From positions 496,001 to 560,000 of the forward strand of contig NZ_CAJGZV010000001.1 of the NCBI RefSeq assembly GCF_904846065.1: a DNA stretch of 64,000 nucleotides. The letters are read 5' to 3'. Position 1 is the first letter of the stretch. Every line of letters starts with the position of its first letter. The notes beneath the pieces were generated by a model. It saw nothing but the letters and a program-made list of their open reading frames with translations. It did not search any database and had not been told where the DNA came from. A program made the translations under genes and the position numbers. Shown here piece after piece: positions 1 through 8,900 of the stretch. Source of the stretch: Psychrobacter immobilis (GTDB lineage Bacteria > Pseudomonadota > Gammaproteobacteria > Pseudomonadales > Moraxellaceae).

Positions 1-272
1 GACTTGGTCAAGCTGTCAAAGAATACGTCATCACCAACGATACGTGCCAAACCTGCTGGTACTAACACTTCTTTTGAACTGAACCAACCGCCTGCATCAA
101 CGATCAAATAACGAATGCGACCAGTGGTATCTTCTACTAATGCACCTTCAATTTTACCGATTTTTTCTTCATTGACGCCATAAGCAGTTTTACCTGTTGG
201 GTCATAATAATCATCACCGATTAAATCTTTATGAGTAGCTTGGATATCTTTTAAACGAATTAGTTGGCTCAT
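1..272 (-). CDS. PRC-barrel domain protein, N-terminal part (cut by window edge)
   Basis: The reading frame starts at an ATG (270-272) preceded by a good ribosome-binding site (AGGAAGACAACA) and stays open to the first base of the window, so the C-terminal end is missing. The visible ~90 residues begin [10 protein letters not shown] and contain the pattern of PRC-barrel proteins: a [12 protein letters not shown] strand, then [14 protein letters not shown], then KEVLVPA. Such beta-barrel domains occur in ribosome-maturation, photosynthetic and stress-related proteins. Here it is probably one of the small stand-alone stress-type PRC proteins, but the function is not determined by sequence. It is unrelated to its visible neighbour, the thiolase, from which a terminator separates it. 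Confidence 0.75.
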   Translation of the reverse strand, partial: MSQLIRLKDIQATHKDLIGDDYYDPTGKTAYGVNEEKIGKIEGALVEDTTGRIRYLIVDAGGWFSSKEVLVPAGLARIVGDDVFFDSLTK

Positions 273-700
273 TGTTGTCTTCCTTTTTTATGAGTTAATC
301 ATTATTAATTATTTTAAAAACAATCGTTGTTTTGGAAAAGTTAAATTTCTAGTAAAAATATTTTTATAATAAAATGTGTAGCAAGCCATGTGAGTAGCCT
401 CTACATCGACTTGTAAGAATCTTAACATCATGATTTTCGATGAGATATATGAGCAAGGTAGCAAAGTGTGCGCTTGAAGTAATTGCGTGTAATACGCTGT
501 AAGTGGCATAACATAGCTGGGGTCAAAGATTAACGTGTCTTTACACAGAGCAATATTTCTAGCTTATTTAAGAGTCATAGACACAGAAAAACCGCAAAGC
601 AAATAGCGATGCGGTTCCTGATATGTTGAAAATTTTATAATAAACGATAATGATAGAAGCTAATTTAACATAGCAATCGATTAATTAATCTACTTGAGTA
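273..700. other. Intergenic stretch, no convincing gene
   Basis: About 430 bases upstream of the PRC-barrel gene and downstream of the thiolase. It should hold the promoter of the PRC-barrel gene and the thiolase terminator at 586-616. A 66-codon open frame on the minus strand (309-509) has no ribosome-binding site and no recognisable protein character. I see nothing else. Confidence 0.6.
586..616 (-). terminator. Rho-independent terminator after the thiolase gene
   Basis: On the minus strand a 7-bp stem AACCGCA / TGCGGTT (610-616 with 590-596) closes a 13-base loop and is followed directly by a TTTT run. It lies about 85 bases beyond the thiolase stop codon. Confidence 0.6.
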
Positions 701-1882
701 TCAAGCAAGTTCAATAGCAACAGCCACGGCTTCACCGCCACCAATACAAAGTGTTGCAACGCCTTTTTTGCCGCCAGTACGCTTGAGAGAGTTGATAAGC
801 GTGATCAAGATACGAGCACCTGAACAGCCTACTGGATGACCGAGTGCACAAGCGCCACCTTCAACGTTTACTTTGGCATGGTCAATTTTTAGCTCGTCCA
901 TCGCCGCCATGGTTACCATTGCAAACGCTTCGTTGATTTCCCATAAGTCAACATCAGCGACTGACCAACCAGCACTAGCCAGTACTTTTTCAATTGCACC
1001 AATCGGAGCAATGGTAAATTCGCTTGGGTGACGAGAGTTTGATGCGGTTGCAACGATACGCGCTTGATAATCAAGGCCTTCAGCTTTTGCTTGCGATTCT
1101 TTCATGACCACAACCGCTGCCGCACCGTCTGAGATTGAGCTGGCGTTTGCTGCCGTGATGGTACCATCTTTGGCGAAGGCTGGACGTAGAGTAGGGATAC
1201 GCTCAGCATTAGCAAGCGCTGGTTGCTCATCGGTATCGACGGTTTGCTCGCCTTTACGGGTTTTAAAAGTCACTGGCGTGATTTCATCTTTGAAGTGGTC
1301 GTCTTTGATAGCAGTGAGCGCACGATTTAGCGATTCTATAGCAAACGCATCCATTTGCTCACGGGTATAGCCTTTTTCATCAGCCATTTCCTGTGCGAAC
1401 ATACCCATCAGTTTGCCAGTTTCAGCATCTTCTAAACCATCTAAGAACATGTGATCTTTGACTTCTTTATGTCCCATACGGTAGCCACCACGTGACCCTG
1501 GCATAATGTATGGCGCATTGGTCATTGATTCCATGCCACCAGCGACTGCCACATTGAAACTACCTGCTTTGATGCCGTCATGTGCTTGCATGACTGCTTT
1601 TAGCCCTGAACCACAAAGCTTGTTAATAGTGACAGCGCCAGTTGAATCAGATAAACCTGCATTACGCATCGCTTGACGCGCAGGGCCTTGACCCAAGCCT
1701 GCGGTCAAGATACAGCCCATAATGACTTCGTCAATACTATCGACCGCCACACCTGAGCGTTCGACAGCGGCTTTAATAGCAGCACCACCAAGTTCCGTTG
1801 CGCTCATGTCTTTTAGTGCGCCTTGGAAGCCGCCCATTGGAGTACGTGCGCCGTTTAAAATTACAATTGCATCATTTGACAT
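701..1882 (-). CDS. Acetyl-CoA C-acetyltransferase (thiolase)
   Basis: A full-length 393-residue thiolase that condenses or cleaves acyl-CoA (acetoacetyl-CoA type). The acyl-accepting cysteine is C90 in INKLCGSG; NEAFA lies at 317-321; the catalytic histidine is H349 in GGACALGHPVG; the second catalytic cysteine is C379 in LCIGGGEA. Length and motif order are normal for biosynthetic or degradative acetyl-CoA acetyltransferases. Two cysteines (C344 and C353) stand where many thiolases have other small residues in the GHP loop. The ATG has AAGGA nine bases upstream. It runs in the same direction as hom, 96 bases away, but is metabolically unrelated. It is probably cytoplasmic and used in fatty-acid, ketone-body or polyhydroxyalkanoate metabolism; no phaB or phaC gene is beside it to decide. 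Confidence 0.93.
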   Translation of the reverse strand: MSNDAIVILNGARTPMGGFQGALKDMSATELGGAAIKAAVERSGVAVDSIDEVIMGCILTAGLGQGPARQAMRNAGLSDSTGAVTINKLCGSGLKAVMQAHDGIKAGSFNVAVAGGMESMTNAPYIMPGSRGGYRMGHKEVKDHMFLDGLEDAETGKLMGMFAQEMADEKGYTREQMDAFAIESLNRALTAIKDDHFKDEITPVTFKTRKGEQTVDTDEQPALANAERIPTLRPAFAKDGTITAANASSISDGAAAVVVMKESQAKAEGLDYQARIVATASNSRHPSEFTIAPIGAIEKVLASAGWSVADVDLWEINEAFAMVTMAAMDELKIDHAKVNVEGGACALGHPVGCSGARILITLINSLKRTGGKKGVATLCIGGGEAVAVAIELA

Positions 1883-1978
1883 CGTTATTATTCCTTTTTA
1901 CGTATTTTAAATGAGTTTGTTTTAATTAAAACCAAACGCGGACTAGATAGCATCTTTTAGGCTCAATAACTGCAGGCT

Positions 1979-3337
1979 TTATGCTAGCTCATCTAAGCGA
2001 ATGCGTACTACTTTATCAGTAATGGTCTCTAATTTTTCAATTTTTTCGATGGCTAGATTCATCTGACTTTCGACCACGGGCAACGTCAAAATAATAACCG
2101 GAACTTGACCAACTTTGTGCGCAGGTTTTTGTAAAATCGCATCGATATTGATACCAGCATCGCTTAGAATGCGAGTAATATCTGCCAACACACCAGGGCT
2201 ATCATAAGCATGTACGCGCAGATAATAACCGGTAATCATCTGCTCAGCGCGCAATATGGGCGTGTCTGATAGCTGCTCAGGGATAAATGCTAAATGCGGC
2301 ACATGGTGACCGTGGTTGTTTTGATTACTGTTGCTTTCATCGTTACTGTCTTTGCTACCTAGAACACGCACCAAATCCATCACATCGGCCATTACCGCAG
2401 AAGCGGTTGCGCCAGCACCAGCACCATCACCGCAATATAGCGTCTGTCCAAGCGGATGAGAGTTGACCAGTACGGCGTTTTTTACGCCATTGACGTTGGC
2501 GAGTAACGCATCCTGCGGAATGAGCGTTGGGTGCACGCGTAGTTCGATACCAGAAGCCTCATCATTACCTTGACCATCACGGCGTACGGCAAAGCCCAAA
2601 TGCTTGATACGGTAGCCAAGCTCTTCCGCATAGTTGACGTCTTGTAAGGTGATACCAGTGATGCCTTCACAGTAGACCTTGTCAAATTGCAGCGGAATAC
2701 CAAAGGCGATAGAGGCGAGTAATGCCAGTTTATGAGCCGCATCAATACCTTCGACATCAAAAGTCGGGTCTGCTTCTGCATAACCCAATTCTTGTGCTTC
2801 GCTCAACACGTCTGCAAACGGGCGACCTTTGTCACGCATTTCGGTCATGATAAAGTTGCCAGTACCGTTGATGATACCTGCTAGCCAATCGATTTTATTG
2901 GCAGCGAGCGCTTCACGCATGACTTTGATAATGGGGATACCGCCTGCGACTGCTGCTTCATAAGCGACATGGACGTTATGCTCTTCAGCAAAGGCAAAGA
3001 TTTCGTTGCCATGTTCTGCCAATAGCGCCTTATTTGCAGTCACCACATGCTTACCGTTTTTAATGGCGTGCATAATTACGTCTTTGGCAAGGGTCGTACC
3101 GCCAATCACCTCGACGACGATATCGACATTGTCGCTTGCAGCAGTTGCCATCAAGTCACTGTTTTGCATAATATTGGGATTAATATCATCACGATGACGG
3201 CGCGTACCAACTTCGGTAATGATAATGTCGCGTCCGCTACGGCGTTTTAGCTCATTTAAGTTGTCATTGATTAGATTGATCACGCCCGTTCCGACGGTGC
3301 CCAGACCAAGTATCGCTAGTTTGATGGAATTACTCAC
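1979..3337 (-). CDS. hom: Homoserine dehydrogenase with C-terminal ACT domain
   Basis: Reduces aspartate semialdehyde to homoserine in threonine and methionine synthesis. The N-terminal Rossmann motif LGLGTVGTGV (about residues 9-18) is followed by the catalytic domain, with TANKALLAEHG and the GIINGTGNFI signature, and a C-terminal ACT domain from about residue 378 (SPGVLADITRIL), expected to bind threonine. At 452 residues it is slightly longer than usual because of a hydrophilic Asn/Ser/His insert before the ACT domain (about residues 335-350). The start codon is GTG (3335-3337), supported by AGGA five bases upstream. The common partner thrC does not follow; a thiolase gene does. It is a single-domain enzyme, not an aspartokinase fusion. 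Confidence 0.95.
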   Translation of the reverse strand: MSNSIKLAILGLGTVGTGVINLINDNLNELKRRSGRDIIITEVGTRRHRDDINPNIMQNSDLMATAASDNVDIVVEVIGGTTLAKDVIMHAIKNGKHVVTANKALLAEHGNEIFAFAEEHNVHVAYEAAVAGGIPIIKVMREALAANKIDWLAGIINGTGNFIMTEMRDKGRPFADVLSEAQELGYAEADPTFDVEGIDAAHKLALLASIAFGIPLQFDKVYCEGITGITLQDVNYAEELGYRIKHLGFAVRRDGQGNDEASGIELRVHPTLIPQDALLANVNGVKNAVLVNSHPLGQTLYCGDGAGAGATASAVMADVMDLVRVLGSKDSNDESNSNQNNHGHHVPHLAFIPEQLSDTPILRAEQMITGYYLRVHAYDSPGVLADITRILSDAGINIDAILQKPAHKVGQVPVIILTLPVVESQMNLAIEKIEKLETITDKVVRIRLDELA

Positions 3338-3607
3338 AGTATCCTCAAGAGGTTAAATATAATGAACCAATGATAACGCTGTCACAGAGTCAAATGCACA
3401 TGCGCTACTAGCTGTAGTATTTGCGTGCATTTTGACAGTCGCAGCTTTATCGATTTCTCATTACAGTTGAATAAAAAATACTCAAATAAAAAGTATGCTG
3501 CTGATTTTTCATAGCGCTTTATCGTATCATACCGACAAGCAGTTGTGACGTCTACACAATGTCGCCATCGTCATAGGTATCACAAATACCTGAAACAATA
3601 ACAGATT

Positions 3608-4462
3608 TTAGCTAGCACCGACAGCTTGAGCCAACTCCGCCGCAGGTAGATAGCCACCTACTTGCTGACCAGATTCTGTAAAGATAGCGGGAGTACCACG
3701 CACACCAAGTTTTGCACCCAGTGCCATGTGTTCTTGTACAGGGCTGGCACAGCTAGGCGCTTGTACATCAGCGCCCATTTTTCCTTGATTCATGGCCGCC
3801 TTACGATCTTGACTACACCAAATGGCTTCCATTTTTGGCACTGATTCCTGACTGCGCGGCCATGCCAAATAACGTACTTCGATACCACGTGCATTGATAT
3901 CATCCATCTCTTCATGCAATTTACGACAATAACCACAGTCTGCATCGGTAAAGGCATAGACCACTGACTTCGTTTCGCCTATTGCTGGATAAATCACCAT
4001 GTCTTTTTTATCGACGGCTTTTAGGGCTTCTTGTGCGGTACTAGCAACCAATGCCGCACTGATATCGACAGGCAGAGCCTCGCCAACAGCAATAATCTGA
4101 CCTTGGATAATGTGTTTGCCAGACTTATCAGTAAAGAAAGAAGGCAGTCCTTCCGCTGTAACCCAATAAATACCATCCATATCTGTTGGTACGGCTGAAA
4201 TGATATTTTCTTCAATACCAGACGTATTTAAATTCGCCTGCAACGCCTTTACCACGGCAGCATCGCTATCAGCAGATACGTTACTTGTACTGGTTTTAGC
4301 ATCGGTATTATTGACGATACTGGTGTTGCTGGTCGCATCTGCTGCATTGTTTGAGCAGCCCGCAGCAACCACAACAAGCAGTGCACTCATCATAAAGCGA
4401 GATAAATTATTTCGAGAAAAGCGGTTATGAGCAAAGATGTTTTTTGCAATCGGGGATGACAT
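3608..4462 (-). CDS. dsbC: DsbC-type thiol:disulfide interchange lipoprotein
   Basis: A periplasmic disulfide isomerase. The thioredoxin-fold active site is C176-G-Y-C179 in the context DADCGYCRKLHEEM, and a cis-proline loop (GVRGTPAIF) follows near the C-terminus, as in DsbC/DsbG. The N-terminal dimerisation half (about residues 65-140) is present. The signal region ends in VVVAAGC, a lipobox, so the protein is probably lipid-anchored, unlike soluble E. coli DsbC. I chose the ATG at 4460-4462 because AGGA lies nine bases upstream; an in-frame ATG seven codons earlier lacks a site. A Ser/Thr/Asn/Ala-rich linker follows the lipidated cysteine. It is transcribed alone. Confidence 0.88.
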   Translation of the reverse strand: MSSPIAKNIFAHNRFSRNNLSRFMMSALLVVVAAGCSNNAADATSNTSIVNNTDAKTSTSNVSADSDAAVVKALQANLNTSGIEENIISAVPTDMDGIYWVTAEGLPSFFTDKSGKHIIQGQIIAVGEALPVDISAALVASTAQEALKAVDKKDMVIYPAIGETKSVVYAFTDADCGYCRKLHEEMDDINARGIEVRYLAWPRSQESVPKMEAIWCSQDRKAAMNQGKMGADVQAPSCASPVQEHMALGAKLGVRGTPAIFTESGQQVGGYLPAAELAQAVGAS

Positions 4463-4875
4463 ATATAGGTGTCCTGTAGGCATCGTGCCTAATCGTGAGG
4501 TCGTTTTAAGAAAAATGATAATAAATTTCTATATAAAGCAATACGTATCGATATTGTCTTAAAGGTTTAAAATTAAAAGGTTTTTTTACAATTTAATAAT
4601 TATAAAAGGTAAGTAATCATGTCGCCTATATTAACATATTTATGGCAAATAACAGCCACAGGCTATGAGGTGGTATAGGGAGGTGAGGGCGGTGATAATA
4701 GTAGTAGAAATAAACGTCAATTCAAAAAAATAAGATACATTTGTACTATTTAATATCAACGCTTGCCCTTGTAGTCTACGGCTAATAACAGTGTTTTTAT
4801 AAAAATTCATATAAAACTATTGGTATCAGTTATTTTTAACCCTTTATTTCAATAAATTTTTGCTAAGGAGCACAC
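4463..4875. other. AT-rich divergent intergenic region
   Basis: Separates dsbC (leftward) from the DUF808 gene (rightward) and must carry both promoters. It is very AT-rich, with several A and T runs. I found no hairpin, small gene or recognisable operator. Confidence 0.55.
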
Positions 4876-5805
4876 ATGGCAGGTGCCAGTTTATTAACCC
4901 TACTTGATGATATCAGTGTGATATTGGATGATGTTTCCGTCATGACCAAAGTCGCTGCTAAAAAAACCGCCGGTGTATTGGGCGATGATTTGGCGCTCAA
5001 CGCAGAACAGGTCACGGGTGTCAAAGCCAATCGTGAGCTACCAGTGGTCTGGGCGGTCGCCAAAGGCTCATTTATTAATAAGCTTATTCTAGTACCAGCG
5101 GCACTCTTGATTAGTGCTGTTTATCCACCGCTGGTCACTTTTTTACTAATGTGTGGTGGTTTGTTTTTGGTTTACGAAGGCGCTGAAAAAGTCATTCATC
5201 GATTTTGGCCACATGCTTTGCCGCATGATGAGGAGCAAAATGCTCGTCGGCAAGCCAATGCTGATGAGACTATAGATTTGGTCGCTTTTGAAAAGGAAAA
5301 GATCAAAGGTGCAGTACGTACGGATTTTATTCTGTCAGCTGAGATTATCGTGATTGCCTTGGGATCAACGGCAAGCGCCACTTTATTAGAACGAAGCTTG
5401 GTGCTGTCTATTTTAGCCATCGGTATTACGATTGGTATTTATGGCTTGGTTGCTGGTATCGTGAAGATAGACGATGCAGGTCTGCATTTAATGGAACAAG
5501 AAGGGGCGTTCAAGCAAAAATTGGGCAAGTTAATGTTTGCAGCGGCACCCAAACTGATGAAGTTTCTATCTATCGCTGGCACGTTGGCGATGTTTTTAGT
5601 AGGCGGTGGTATCTTGGTACACGGTATCGGCTTTTTACATCATGGAGTAGAGGATATCGCTGATTTAACGGGTATCTTTGAAAGCTTAACGACAACGATA
5701 TTAAATGGCGTCATTGGTTTTATCATTGGCGCTGCGGTTGTGGCTATCTTCACAGTTATTAGTAAAATTCGTGGAAAGGACGACACAGCGTCATCTGCAC
5801 ACTAA
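4876..5805 (+). CDS. DUF808 family inner-membrane protein (YedI-like)
   Basis: 309 residues. The N-terminus MAGASLLTLLDDISVILDD and the VMTKVAAKKTAGVLGDDLALNA segment are the family signature. Several hydrophobic segments follow (around 70-100, 150-200 and 235-300), with a conserved YEGAEK motif. It belongs to the DUF808/YedI family of integral membrane proteins, whose function is not established. The start has a strong site (AAGGAG) and the length is normal. It is a single-gene unit, ending just before a terminator shared with rne. Confidence 0.88.
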   Translation: MAGASLLTLLDDISVILDDVSVMTKVAAKKTAGVLGDDLALNAEQVTGVKANRELPVVWAVAKGSFINKLILVPAALLISAVYPPLVTFLLMCGGLFLVYEGAEKVIHRFWPHALPHDEEQNARRQANADETIDLVAFEKEKIKGAVRTDFILSAEIIVIALGSTASATLLERSLVLSILAIGITIGIYGLVAGIVKIDDAGLHLMEQEGAFKQKLGKLMFAAAPKLMKFLSIAGTLAMFLVGGGILVHGIGFLHHGVEDIADLTGIFESLTTTILNGVIGFIIGAAVVAIFTVISKIRGKDDTASSAH

Positions 5806-5856
5806 GTCAGTTACCTGTGCTTTAGCTTTATATTGATTGTGACTTTATTTCGTAAA

Positions 5857-5890
5857 AAAGCCCCAAAGTTGCTGACAACTTTGGGGCTTT
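5857..5890. terminator. Bidirectional terminator between DUF808 gene and rne
   Basis: A perfect 14-bp stem (5857-5870 with 5877-5890; core GCCCCAAAGTT) with a six-base loop, flanked by A runs on the left and T runs on the right, so it can stop transcripts from both convergent genes. Confidence 0.9.
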
Positions 5891-5909
5891 TGCGTTGGGA
5901 GTTATACGA

Positions 5910-8900
5910 TTAGCTTTCGCTATCTGAGTCATCAGCCTCTAGCTTTTCAGCTTGCGTGGGCTTTTTATGCTCCGTTTTAGGCTTACGGCTACGTGCCTTT
6001 GGTACTTTTGGTGTGGTCAAATTAAACATACCAGTCTGTGGCAGCAGTTGTTCAGCCACATTCTCAATCATGTTTTTATAACTGGCAATCGTGGTTTTTG
6101 ACTTAGCAGCCTGACTGTCGTCTTTGCCCGCTTCTTTGGTATTGATAGGTTGCTCTACCTTAGGCTCATCTGCTGGCTTAATTTTTTCAACGTCAGCTTC
6201 TTGAGTATTAGCCTCTTCAATGTCAGCAGCTTCGCTATCGTCATGTGCCCCGTCAATCTTTTCAGCTGCTACGTGCTCAGCTATAACAGTGCCTTCATTC
6301 GACGGCTCGTTAGTTGCTTCTACTAGCGCCTGATCCACTTCTAACAACTGCTCGCTATGAGCACTGATATTATCAGCCTGAGCTTGATTTGCTAAAGCAT
6401 TTGCCTCAATATCATGAGCATCCGCATTGTTATCATCATGTTCAATAACCGCTTGCTCAGTATAAGCCACTTGTTCGGTCGGTAGACTCAACACTGCGGG
6501 CTCCTGATAACTAGGATGTTGACCACGTGGATCGTTGCCAGCACGCTTACCAATGGCGCGTGGTTCGACGTCTGTTTTACCTTGCGTTGCCGCAAACTGA
6601 CTGACCGCTTGTGTCATCGTTTCAAAGCGCGTCAGGTAATCTGCCGCCAATGGCTGATAGCCATAGTTGCTAAAGTCGAAATTGCTGTCCTCAACGTTAG
6701 TATCAGCAGTCGGTGTGACGCTCGTTCCAATGTTGGCTGATTTGTTAGCTGATTTTGCTTGCTGCGTATGTGCATCGATAGCAGCAATAAAGCAACTAAT
6801 GACACCGTCATTTTTCAAACGACTTTCTGCATCTGTTAATGCTTTACGAACAAAATCACCAACGGTGCCACGAATAGTCGATGGGCTTACCACTACAGGC
6901 TCAGCTACTGATGGTTGTTGAGTTACTTGCGCTTGCTGACTACGAACCACACGTGGATCATTACTAGCCTGACCAAACTTCTCAGCAGTCACGTAGCGCT
7001 TGGCAAATAATGCTTCGTGCGTTAGTGCCAGTGCTGAGTTGTTCTTATCATTTGCGCTATGACCACTTGCGCTATGACTGTCATTGGTATTGCTAACATC
7101 GGCGTCACTGTCGGTAGCGTCAACAGTGTCACTATTCGCTTTTTCTGTCGATTCTGATTCGGGCTGTTTTGGCGTTATTGCTACGCTGTCCACGTTAGTA
7201 TCCACAGATTTTGAATGGTCAGTTTGGTCTTTGGTAACGCTGTTAGATGTTGGTTGCTCATCTACAGCAGGTTTTTTGTCAGTAGTGTTACTGTCTGTTT
7301 TCGGGGCATTATTTTGTCCCTTGTCCTCAGTGGTGCTAACGTTAACATCATCAACATTAACATCATGTGTTGCTACAGTGCCTTCGTCGTTACCCTTCAC
7401 AGCAGCTGTTTCAGGAGCAATTTTTTTGTCATTGCTCTGCTGATTATCACTTTGCTGTGTATTAGCTTCTTTTTTACTGCTTTCTTTATTAACATCATTC
7501 GCTGATTTTTGCTTTTCAGTAGATTGAGGTTTTGTCTGTGTAGACTTACTGTCATCTAGAGACAAGTGTACGACTTCTGGCGATTTCAGCTCAACAGGTG
7601 CTTCATTGACCTGTAGCACGACTTCATTAGGATCTTGATTTCGACGCGTGTTAGAGTGATTTTTTCGGCCGTTTGCACCTGTCGTCGCTTGCTGATTGGG
7701 TTGCTTAATATTTTCAGCTGTTAGTGTCTCGCCGCGCTCTAACTTGCCACGTGAACCGCGTTGACTATGCGATTTACGCTTCGCACGAGTTTGCTCATCT
7801 GCCGTATTACTGTCTTTATCAGCATCATCATTGCGCTCGTTTGCATGGTGGCTACTGTCTTGACGATTACTGTTTTGCTGGTTATTGTCTTGACGATTGT
7901 TGCGGTTACGCTCATTCGTGCGTCTGGTCTCCTGCTGACGTTTGTTTCGATTGTCAGCCTGCTTGTCATCAGCGTTATTTGCCGCATTATTTGAGGTGTT
8001 GTTCTCGGTATCGCCGCTTACTTCATTGCTCGACTCTTCTGCCTGATCTTTTCTTTGACGAGGTTTAGATGATCTAGATTTACGTGGCTTACGTCTTCTT
8101 CTATCTTCATTACTGCTATCATCATCGGTGTCGCTGTCTGAGCTACGACGCGCTTGTTGACGATTGGCGTTGTTGTCGGACGGTTGTTCGTCATTTTTCT
8201 GACTGTTCTGCTGATTTGCTGGTACATTGTTCGATGCACCCGTTGATGAATTACTCAGGGCACTGCTATCCACTTGTCCAAATGAGCCTAAGCTTTGTGC
8301 GCCATTATTTACTAGTGCTTCAATGGCTTCCGCTGCATCACGACTACTGACGCTAGGCGTCGTTGAGGCTTGTGGTGCTTGCGCAAATAGGTTTGATAAC
8401 CACGCCACTGCTTGTGGCTGAGCTGCTGTCTCAACATGTGCAGGAGCTGTAGTTGCTGCTACTGGAGCAACAGGGGCAGGGGCTGCCACACTCTGGTTGT
8501 TGTTTGCTTGTGGCGCGCGCGCCGATGAAACGTTGGTCGTATTCTTATTGTTACGATGGTCGTTACTGTGTTTACTATGCTCAGCTGTACTGGTCGGTTT
8601 GTTTGATTGGCTAGCAGTATCATTGCTCGCTACCTGACGTGGCTGGCGCGTTGGCTGTTGCTCTGGACGCTCTTTTTCAGCCGTTTGCCAGTCAACTTCA
8701 TAACCCAAATCGCTATGTTCTTGGGCTGTATCCGTAATACGCTCATAGCTTGAAGGCGCAAAGCCATCACGGTTAAAGTGTAGTTTAAAGTTAGGCGACT
8801 CTAAATGCGCGTGTGGCAAAATCGTGATACGCGTGCCACTGTCTTGCTCAAGATAAACTAAGGCATCACGTTTTTCGTTTAATAAGAAGGCGGCGATATC

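Noticed and set aside
309..509. 66-codon minus-strand open frame upstream of the PRC-barrel gene
   Set aside because: No ribosome-binding site, odd composition and no recognisable motif; likely chance in AT-rich spacer.
4876..5063. Antisense frame over the start of the DUF808 gene
   Set aside because: Fully overlaps a well-supported gene and has no features of its own.
7084..8421. Several long antisense open frames within rne
   Set aside because: They mirror the low-complexity Asn/Asp/Ser-rich tail of RNase E; open antisense frames are expected from such codon use.
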